From Candidatus Woesearchaeota archaeon (GTDB lineage Archaea > Nanobdellota > Nanobdellia > Woesearchaeales > GW2011-AR9): a stretch of DNA of 11,083 nt. The stretch's first letter is position 1. The number at the start of each line of letters is the position of its first letter. This document shows positions 6,023 to 10,742 of the stretch, in pieces. The stretch lies in assembly GCA_018303045.1 (NCBI GenBank), contig JAGVYX010000025.1, forward strand, positions 1 through 11,083. Reading direction: 5' to 3'. The notes under the pieces were generated by a model that was not told where the DNA came from, made no database searches, and saw only the letters and a program-made list of their open reading frames with translations. The position numbers and the translations under genes were made by a program.

Positions 6023-6544
6023 TTATTTTTCTGCAATATTAATAGCTTTGCAGTTATATTTTTCGAAAAGAATTCTTGTCTTTGAAGTTTTTTCCGCATA
6101 TAATGCCGTAACTCCAATTACTATTCCTCCTTGCTTCTCAATAAGTTTTATTGCAGATTTTATTTGAGACCCGGTTTCAATCCATTCATCAACAACCAAA
6201 ACCCTGTCTCTTTTTTTGATTGCATCATTATTCATCTCAAACGTTTTCTTTTTCTTTGTATAATCGATAAAAGTTGTTCTTATAACTGTTCCTTTGATGC
6301 CGGGAAGTTTTCCGCCTTTTCTCACAGGAACAAAACTAACTTTAAGCTTATGCGCGATCGCTCCGCCAATGATGAAGCCAAGAGCGTCAAGCCCCGCGAT
6401 TACATTAAATTTTTTATCTTCGAATGGTTTAATTAAATCTGTGATCAAGTTTGAGAAAACGTTTGGATTTTGAAATATTGGAGTTACATCATATCGTAAT
6501 TTTGTTTTCTTATTTACATATTTATCATAGTATTCATACTTCAT
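6023..6544 (-). CDS. Adenine phosphoribosyltransferase-like type I PRTase
   Basis: 173 residues, normal length for APRT. It has IAGLDALGFIIGGAIAHKL (about 49-67, matching the APRT 'GIDARGF' region), FVPVRKGGKLPG (71-82, the flexible loop), and the PRPP-binding segment VLVVDEWIETGSQ (115-127, Asp119-Glu120, Thr124-Gly125). Type I phosphoribosyltransferases join a base to PRPP; this one most resembles APRT (adenine + PRPP to AMP + PPi). The usual 'VVDDLLATGGT' is altered to VVDEWIETGSQ, a variant I associate with archaeal APRT-like proteins, so base specificity is uncertain. ATG 6544 is about 28 nt downstream of a TATA box, so it is probably leaderless. A salvage enzyme fits the nearby purL being broken. 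Confidence 0.75.
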   Translation of the reverse strand: MKYEYYDKYVNKKTKLRYDVTPIFQNPNVFSNLITDLIKPFEDKKFNVIAGLDALGFIIGGAIAHKLKVSFVPVRKGGKLPGIKGTVIRTTFIDYTKKKKTFEMNNDAIKKRDRVLVVDEWIETGSQIKSAIKLIEKQGGIVIGVTALYAEKTSKTRILFEKYNCKAINIAEK

Positions 6545-6567
6545 GTAAATGACAAGATAACTTGCAA

Positions 6568-6575
6568 TTTTAAAT
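6568..6575 (-). promoter_or_regulatory. TATA box for the PRTase gene (leaderless)
   Basis: On the minus strand ATTTAAAA within AAAATTATTTAAAATTG, centred about 28 nt before ATG 6544. Confidence 0.45.
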
Positions 6576-6740
6576 AATTTTCTTTGGTTTTCATATAAAT
6601 ATTCTTAGAATGCGCCAAAAATCAAACTTTGCTAATGCAAGTTTCCCATGCAGTATAGGAGAAACTAACCTAAAAGGAATCTAACCTAACAAGAATTATA
6701 GTTATAATTTCAGTTCTCACCGAGCCATTTCCTAGCAAGA

Positions 6741-6750
6741 TTTTTTAAAG
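6741..6750 (+). promoter_or_regulatory. TATA box for trmI (leaderless)
   Basis: TTTTTTAAAG, centred about 27 nt before ATG 6772. No ribosome site precedes the ATG (GTTTTAGAAACTA), consistent with a leaderless mRNA. Confidence 0.5.
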
Positions 6751-6771
6751 TAGCAATTGTTTTAGAAACTA

Positions 6772-7503
6772 ATGAGAAAAGTTGAAACAGTATTAATCGA
6801 AGTTAAAACCGGCAAAACTTTCCTGGTTAAAGATCTGAATGAAGATTTTCATACCGGATCCGAGGTAATTGATAAAAAAAATCTGCAAAAAGAAGGAAAA
6901 TTTGTTTCCAAACAAGGAACAGAATATCTGGCCCTAAAACCGCAATTTAGCGATCTTTGGAATTGTCTACAGCGGGGGCCGCAGGTGGTGATTCAGAAAG
7001 ACATCGGCTTAATCCTGGCTAAAACCGGAATAAATGGGGGGTTCAGAGCAGTAGATGCGGGAGGCGGTTCAGGTTCGTTAGGCCTGTCTTTAGCCAATGT
7101 CTGCAAAGAAATAACCGTATATGAGAACAATCCGGAGCATTACCTGATCTTAGCCAGAAATGCCAGGGATTTTGGCTTTGCTAACATTCAATTAAAACAA
7201 GAGGACATTACCCGAGGCATTGGAGAAAAAGAAGTTGATTTAATTACCTTAGACTTGCCCGAACCCTGGAAAGTTATTACGCATGCTGAACAAGCTTTAA
7301 AGCTGGGCGGGCATCTGGTTGTTTATCTGCCCAATTTGCATCAGGTAAAAAAATTTATTGATTCGGTTAAGGGAACAACGATCAAAATTAGCGAAATTAT
7401 CGAATTATTAGAGCGTAAATGGAAAATTGACGATAAAATCATGCGCCCGGAATTTGAGATGCTGGGGCATACCGGATTTTTAATATTCTGTCGGAAAATG
7501 TGA
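6772..7503 (+). CDS. trmI: tRNA (adenine-N1)-methyltransferase, TrmI family
   Basis: 243 residues, typical length for TrmI/PimT. The enzyme uses SAM to methylate N1 of A58 (and, in some archaea, A57) in the T-loop of tRNA and acts as a tetramer. Motifs in order: RGPQVVIQKDIGLIL (68-82, family-specific lead-in), SAM motif I VDAGGGSGSLGLSLA (94-108), acidic ribose-binding Glu118 in VYENNPEH, DLITLDLPEPW (catalytic-site loop, about 155-165), LKLGGHLVVYLPNLHQVKKF, and the C-terminal MLGHTGFLIFCRK. The N-terminal 60 residues form the small beta domain. It is followed directly by the Ntn hydrolase gene, whose possible TTG start abuts this stop, so both are likely one transcript. Confidence in family is high; A57 versus A58 specificity is not decidable. 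Confidence 0.88.
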   Translation: MRKVETVLIEVKTGKTFLVKDLNEDFHTGSEVIDKKNLQKEGKFVSKQGTEYLALKPQFSDLWNCLQRGPQVVIQKDIGLILAKTGINGGFRAVDAGGGSGSLGLSLANVCKEITVYENNPEHYLILARNARDFGFANIQLKQEDITRGIGEKEVDLITLDLPEPWKVITHAEQALKLGGHLVVYLPNLHQVKKFIDSVKGTTIKISEIIELLERKWKIDDKIMRPEFEMLGHTGFLIFCRKM

Positions 7504-7521
7504 TTGGCAGGAAGACGCAAC

Positions 7522-8238
7522 ATGACCATTATTCTCGCCGCTAAATCAGGGGATGGAATTTGTTTTTTGAGCGACACTTACAGTCAGACTATTAGTAAAG
7601 AAAATGGAAAATTAAAATTTACTGATGAAACTGCCGATAAAGTAGAGTTAGTTAGAAAAATACCGCCAACGGTAGCTCTGGGAATTTCCGGGGATTTTTA
7701 TTTCCAAAATTATACTATAGAAACTGTCCAAAAAAATATAAATCCCAGGGATGTTTATACCCAAAATAGGGGGGATGTTTATAGCCAAAATGTTGGCGAG
7801 CGCAGACCAATGGCAGACAGAATTACGAATGCAGTTGCCATTATCAGAGCCTACCACGAGTCAAATTCAACTTACTTTGCCGGAGAAAACGTCGAAATTA
7901 AGTTTTTATTTGGAATAGTCGCAGACGACAATAAATCTAAAAAAGTATTGGCCTTTGAAAAGCAGGACCTTAGTTCAGAGGATGCAGACTATGGGGCCAT
8001 AGGTTCCGGCTCTTACCCCATCGTAAGAAATTGTCTGGCTGCCCGTTATCAGCCCAATTTAAGCGCGGAGAAAGTTTTTGAGGTTTTAGCCAAAGCATTT
8101 AACCTGGCTCTGGGAATTGATGCAGTTAATAAAAACATTCTGAAAGGATATCGGGCTAAAGTTCTTTCCTCCAATGGACTGGAAGAATATCTCCTGCCTC
8201 CGGGAATGATCCATAACCAATATAGAGAAATGCGTTAA
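7522..8238 (+). CDS. Atypical proteasome-superfamily Ntn hydrolase with predicted N-terminal Thr
   Basis: From ATG 7522 the protein begins MTIILAAKSGDGICFLSDTY. After Met removal Thr1 would be the nucleophile. Counting from it, Asp17 matches proteasome Asp17; Lys39 (ADKVELVRKI) matches Lys33 with a 6-residue insertion; Gly53-xx-Gly56-Asp57 (GISGD) matches Gly47/Gly50/Asp51 with the same 14-residue gap from Lys; IGSGS gives a Ser129 equivalent (Ser161) and Asp199 a Asp166 equivalent, but Ser169 is Asn202. 237 mature residues, close to a beta subunit, yet no propeptide and low overall likeness to archaeal PsmB. I prefer ATG 7522 over TTG 7504 because only it exposes Thr1. It probably shares a transcript with trmI. 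It may be a self-compartmentalised peptidase or another amide hydrolase. Confidence 0.7.
   Translation: MTIILAAKSGDGICFLSDTYSQTISKENGKLKFTDETADKVELVRKIPPTVALGISGDFYFQNYTIETVQKNINPRDVYTQNRGDVYSQNVGERRPMADRITNAVAIIRAYHESNSTYFAGENVEIKFLFGIVADDNKSKKVLAFEKQDLSSEDADYGAIGSGSYPIVRNCLAARYQPNLSAEKVFEVLAKAFNLALGIDAVNKNILKGYRAKVLSSNGLEEYLLPPGMIHNQYREMR
7750..7797 (+). repeat. In-frame 24-base tandem duplication inside the Ntn hydrolase gene
   Basis: Two copies (7750-7773, 7774-7797) of GATGTTTATA-C/G-CCAAAAT plus a varied tail encode DVYTQNRG and DVYSQNVG. They add eight residues in the region expected to be the first helices after the GxxGD turn. Confidence 0.75.
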
Positions 8239-8429
8239 TTGGTGTAAAATAATAACACATTTCTAATATATCCCTTTGCTAAATTAATACACTAAATAAC
8301 GCAAAGGCCTATAACAATCTGATTCGACCGCGCAGCAATGGCCTTTGTCGAGAACTCACAGTATCACTCCCTTTTCGAACTGCGCCCAATAACAGCAATA
8401 CATAAAAACAAGGCTAAATTACCCCTCTT
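8239..8429 (+). other. Intergenic stretch with alternative stem-loops, candidate structured RNA
   Basis: No coding frame stands out. The segment GCAAAGGCC (8301-8309) can pair either with CCTTTGC upstream (8273-8279) or with GGCCTTTG downstream (8340-8347); these two pairings exclude each other. GCGCAG (8330-8335) can also pair with CTGCGC (8380-8385). The part 8320-8390 is visibly richer in G and C than its surroundings. No tRNA cloverleaf or known riboswitch core was recognised. An ATAAAAAC box at 8402-8409 lies about 25 nt before the dUTPase ATG and may be its weak TATA element. Confidence 0.3.
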
Positions 8430-8861
8430 ATGAAAGTAAAAATAAAAAGAGTTGATAACAGTTTACCGCTTCCAGAATATAAAACCAAAGGAGCGGCAGC
8501 TTTTGATTTATACGCCCGGGAAACAGTTATTATAAAACCAGGCGAAATAGCTTATATTCCTCTAAATGTAATCTTGGAAATCCCTAAAAATGCTTTTGTC
8601 CTTTTAGCTAACCGAAGTTCAACTCATAAACTGGGAATAACTTGCGCTAATGGTCTCGGCATAGGCGATTCTGATTTTTGCGGAGAAAACGATGAATATA
8701 AATTTCCGGCTTTAAATTATACTTCCAAAGAAATAACTATTGAAAAAGGAACTCGTATAGCTCAAGCTACAATTATTAATTTTAATCAAGTAGAATTTGA
8801 AGAAGTAGATGCTATGAACAACGAAACCAGGGGCGGATTTGGAACTACCGGGATTAAATAA
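8430..8861 (+). CDS. dut: Trimeric-type dUTP diphosphatase
   Basis: 143 residues, full length for a homotrimeric dUTPase, which hydrolyses dUTP to dUMP and PPi, keeping uracil out of DNA and feeding dTMP synthesis. All five motifs are present: motif 1 GAAAFDLYA (Asp26), motif 2 ANRSSTHKLGI (60-70), motif 3 as a modified GLGIGDSDFCGENDEYKF (Asp80/Asp82), motif 4 GTRIAQA (107-113), and motif 5 RGGFGTTG (134-141), the mobile P-loop-like arm. Motif 3 is unusual: the common 'GVIDSDYRGE' becomes GIGDSDFCGEN with Phe for the conserved Tyr and several extra acidic residues after it. A dCTP deaminase is less likely because motif 5 is intact. ATG 8430 has no ribosome site and is probably leaderless. 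Confidence 0.88.
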   Translation: MKVKIKRVDNSLPLPEYKTKGAAAFDLYARETVIIKPGEIAYIPLNVILEIPKNAFVLLANRSSTHKLGITCANGLGIGDSDFCGENDEYKFPALNYTSKEITIEKGTRIAQATIINFNQVEFEEVDAMNNETRGGFGTTGIK

Positions 8862-8876
8862 GAAAAATAAACTATG

Positions 8877-8916
8877 CCGCCGGCCACGCTCACTGCGGCT
8901 CGCTAAAGGCTGGTGG
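8877..8916 (+). terminator. GC-rich stem-loop downstream of dut
   Basis: CCGCCGGCC (8877-8885) pairs with GGCTGGTGG (8908-8916) over 9 base pairs, two of them G-U, with a 22-base loop. It stands out against the AT-rich background, lies 15 bases after the dut stop codon, and is not followed by a T-run. The G-U pairs imply it would form on plus-strand RNA. It could be a 3' end structure or a small RNA. Confidence 0.35.
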
Positions 8917-8920
8917 AAAA

Positions 8921-8930
8921 CTTATTATAC
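8921..8930 (+). promoter_or_regulatory. TATA box for the YiiX-like gene (leaderless)
   Basis: CTTATTATAC, centred about 25 nt before ATG 8951; no ribosome site precedes that ATG. Confidence 0.45.
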
Positions 8931-8950
8931 CTCTAAAATATCATTTCCCC

Positions 8951-9640
8951 ATGTTCAAGCTGCTTAAAGAGTTCTACCTAATTAAAAATTTCCCGAATCG
9001 TTATCCTTTCTATAAAAAAATATTCGCCAACCTCGGCTTTATCTTTTCCCGCTTGATTATTCACAGAAGAGAAAACCGGCTAAGTTTTAATGATCTCTTT
9101 AAGGCCAATCTGCGGTTAAGAAAAGGCGATATAGTTCTTTGCGGAGAGCAGGAAACAGTGTTCAGCGATATTATTGGCGATGTTGTTAACCATGCAGTAA
9201 TCTATGTAGGAAGAAGAAGGTTTGTGGAAGCTATAGGCAGAGGAGTAAGTTATGTCTCGTTTCACAAGCTATTCACCCTGTACCATAATTTAGTTATTCT
9301 AAGAACCGCTAAGGGGACAAAAAGAAAGGTTATCCGCCAAGCGATTAGATGGGCTGAAAACAAAATTGGTAAGCCTTATGATTACGAGTGGTCAGCCAGG
9401 AATGAGGCTTATTTCTGCAGCGAACTAGCTAATGAAGCCTATCTTAAGTCAGGCTATAAAACCCGGCTGAGATCGCTGGGTTATCCCAGAACGCTAACAA
9501 AAAAAATTCAGGCCAAAATTACCAAAGCGGCCAATGCCTTGCACCCGGTTAGGATGATTAAAGGCAACTTCCGGGTCATTTTTCTTTCTCATAATCTTGA
9601 GCTGGCGGGAAAAAAGTTAAGGTTGAAAAAGAATATTTAA
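8951..9640 (+). CDS. YiiX-like permuted NlpC/P60 (papain-fold) hydrolase
   Basis: 229 residues. The core shows the circularly permuted order of the NlpC/P60 superfamily: LRKGDIVLCGEQ (57-67), then VNHAVIYVGRRRFVEAIGRG with His81 and Glu93, then GKPYDYEW (140-147), then YFCSELANEAYLKSG with Cys156 as the likely nucleophile. In permuted members (YiiX/YebB, poxvirus G6-like) the His strand precedes the Cys helix, as seen here. Such proteins are thought to act on amide or lipid-ester bonds; bacterial relatives are linked to the envelope. The first 50 residues are basic and aromatic (FYLIKNFPNRYPFYKKIF) and could sit on a membrane surface; there is no cleavable signal peptide. The C-terminal 70 residues are basic. 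As archaea lack bacterial murein, a lipid or protein substrate is more likely; that is inference. Confidence 0.75.
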   Translation: MFKLLKEFYLIKNFPNRYPFYKKIFANLGFIFSRLIIHRRENRLSFNDLFKANLRLRKGDIVLCGEQETVFSDIIGDVVNHAVIYVGRRRFVEAIGRGVSYVSFHKLFTLYHNLVILRTAKGTKRKVIRQAIRWAENKIGKPYDYEWSARNEAYFCSELANEAYLKSGYKTRLRSLGYPRTLTKKIQAKITKAANALHPVRMIKGNFRVIFLSHNLELAGKKLRLKKNI

Positions 9641-9651
9641 TTCATTCTCTC

Positions 9652-9697
9652 CAATTCTGGAGCAATAGCATATTCCTGATTTGGTTCTCCAGAATTG
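9652..9697. terminator. 11-bp inverted repeat in a convergent intergenic gap
   Basis: CAATTCTGGAG (9652-9662) and CTCCAGAATTG (9687-9697) are perfect reverse complements separated by 24 bases, just after the YiiX-like gene. Because both DNA strands can form it, it could act on both converging transcripts. Confidence 0.4.
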
Positions 9698-9718
9698 ATA
9701 ATTTATTGGATCATTTAC

Positions 9719-9783
9719 CAGTGCTATATTCCGAAAGACACAAATAATGGATCAAAATAGTTGTGTCTTTCACTATGCAACTG
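9719..9783. terminator. Long stem-loop in the convergent gap before aIF1A
   Basis: GAAAGACACAA (9733-9743) pairs perfectly with TTGTGTCTTTC (9761-9771) around a 17-base loop. An outer stem, CAGTGC (9719-9724) with GCAACTG (9777-9783, one bulged A), extends it past an internal loop. It lies 56 bases beyond the stop codon of aIF1A on the minus strand. Confidence 0.45.
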
Positions 9784-9838
9784 CTGAGTGAGTCGATGGC
9801 TGCCGAGCGTCAGCGAGATTTTCTACAGAGCCAAACAC

Positions 9839-10159
9839 TTAAAATTCTGTTTCCAGGTTTTTCAAATAACCCTTCTTCTTTAAGAAATCCACTTCCGCCC
9901 TGCTCTTATACTTATAGACGACATCAGCCTTTCCTTCCCCGCCCAATTCCCATGGTTCAAGCAGAACTACGTCGCCTTCCCTCACCCAAAGCGCTCTTCT
10001 CAACCTGCCGGGAATGCGGCAAATTCGTTCTTTTCCATCCAAGCACAATACCCGCATTCGGCTGCCGCCCAGCCTTTGCTGTACAATGCCTAATAATTCA
10101 TTTTTTTGGGGAATTCTAACTCTGATGGCTTGTTGCTCTTCTGGCAGGGGTTTAGACAT
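9839..10159 (-). CDS. eif1A: Translation initiation factor aIF1A
   Basis: 106 residues, normal archaeal length. aIF1A binds the A site of the small ribosomal subunit and helps tRNA-Met recruitment and scanning/positioning with aIF1 and aIF2. The OB-fold (S1-like) core is clear: QKNELLGIVQQRLGGSRMRV, CLDGKERICRIPGRLRRALW, VREGDVVLLEPWEL, followed by ADVVYKYKSRAEVDFLKKKG near the end. The basic patch IPGRLRRALWVREGD is the family's RNA-binding face. The N-terminal tail (MSKPLPEEQQAIRVRIP) is shorter and less basic than in eukaryotic eIF1A, as is usual. A TATA box 27 nt upstream makes it leaderless. It is the strongest archaeal marker in the window. Confidence 0.93.
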   Translation of the reverse strand: MSKPLPEEQQAIRVRIPQKNELLGIVQQRLGGSRMRVLCLDGKERICRIPGRLRRALWVREGDVVLLEPWELGGEGKADVVYKYKSRAEVDFLKKKGYLKNLETEF

Positions 10160-10181
10160 TTTAGATTAAGGAGTTTGGTTT

Positions 10182-10191
10182 CTTTATAAAA
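10182..10191 (-). promoter_or_regulatory. TATA box for aIF1A (leaderless)
   Basis: TTTTATAAAG on the minus strand, centred about 27 nt upstream of ATG 10159. Confidence 0.65.
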
Positions 10192-10324
10192 TTATGGTTG
10201 AAATGTATGTGCATAGCTCATCTTTTGGCTCGTCGACAAAATGGCCGCAATTTTCACTGATTGTAAACGGACATTTATAAGCCTTCGATGACAGACTAGC
10301 TATGCACGTACATTGAAATGGCAC
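10184..10324 (-). CDS. Possible 46-residue Cys-rich mini-protein
   Basis: A minus-strand frame from GTG 10324 has Cys at positions 5, 7, 18, 26 and 38 and a His at 28: FQCTCIASLS, AYKCPFTISENCGHF, DEPKDELCTYIS. The mix of residues and Cys spacing looks more like a small zinc-binding protein than translated AT-rich spacer, and the local base composition is less AT-rich than the next 250 bases. Against it: a GTG start with no ribosome site, a frame that stays open for 13 codons upstream with two more Cys (SECFCTSL), and a stop that falls in the TATA box of aIF1A. I know no family for it. Coding potential is unproven. Confidence 0.3.
   Translation of the reverse strand: MPFQCTCIASLSSKAYKCPFTISENCGHFVDEPKDELCTYISTIIL
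10202..10314. repeat. 17-base inverted repeat, arms 79 bases apart
   Basis: AATGTATGTGCATAGCT (10202-10218) and AGCTATGCACGTACATT (10298-10314) are reverse complements except for one position. The inner part holds a TATA-like CATTTATAAGC (10272-10282). It may be a long stem, or the ends of a small element. Confidence 0.7.
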
Positions 10325-10613
10325 AGTTCGATTTTTCAGTGATGTACAAAAACACTCACTTTTTTAGTTTTCTTTAGAAAACTTTGAAAAATAGAAATTT
10401 TGTTAATTTTTTTGATCTGTTTCCAACAAAATCTCGACTATTTCAAAGTCTCTTTGAGAATTTTGGATAGTTATTCCAAATTCTCTTTAGAGTTGATTTA
10501 ATATAAGTTTCCACCGACGACAAAGAGATAAAATCATAACCTAAGATCTTTCCAAAATATTCTTAAAAACACGAAAATCACTCACTTTTCAAACTGCTGT
10601 GTTGCATAAATAG
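10325..10613. other. AT-rich non-coding stretch with hairpins
   Basis: No supported gene. It contains a 7-bp hairpin AGTTTTC-TTTA-GAAAACT (10366-10383) and a longer one at 10450-10492, where CTCT..GAGAATTT-t-GGA pairs with TCC-AAATTCTC..AGAG around a 7-base loop. CACTCACTTTT occurs twice, at 10353-10363 and 10579-10589. Minus-strand fragments such as ETYIKSTLKRIWNNYPKF lie between stops and may be a decayed transposase tail, but are too short to assign. Confidence 0.35.
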
Positions 10614-10742
10614 TCAATGCACAATAATCACATAGGCTCTTTTTCCAATATACTTCTTTGGAGTATCTAATTTTCCAGATGTTCCAAATTTTGCCGCTTT
10701 TTCTTTTAAAATAAAGCCTCCTATCTTTACATTCTGGAGCAA
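10614..10742 (-). pseudogene. DUF2080-like transposase-associated small protein, probably a remnant
   Basis: A 42-codon frame (TTG 10742 at the earliest, after an in-frame stop) reads NVKIGGFILKEKAAKFGTSG, then KLDTPKKYIGKRAYVIIVH and TGA. The pattern 'GF-x-KFG-x-SG-x-PKKYIGK-x-VI' matches, from memory, the short DUF2080 proteins that precede transposase genes in archaeal insertion sequences and have an AbrB-like strand-turn. No ATG and no ribosome site are present, and it begins exactly where likeness to PurL ends in another frame, so I take it to be the inner end of a decayed insertion sequence that landed in purL. No intact transposase follows. Alternative: a live small gene using a TTG start. 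Confidence 0.5.

Noticed and set aside
6131..6436. 101-residue plus-strand frame
   Set aside because: It is fully antisense to the PRTase, and its Phe/Cys/Asn-rich product is typical of a complementary-strand shadow.
7504..7521. TTG start giving six extra residues on the Ntn hydrolase
   Set aside because: It has no ribosome site and would bury the Thr that aligns with the proteasome nucleophile, unless the six residues act as a propeptide.
8301..8390. Possible tRNA (TTCGA boxes at 8323 and 8375)
   Set aside because: No acceptor stem, D-arm or anticodon arm can be fitted around either TTCGA, so this was kept only as a candidate structured RNA.
9763..10119. 118-residue plus-strand frame
   Set aside because: It lies antisense to aIF1A, whose identity is certain; no motif in the plus-strand product.
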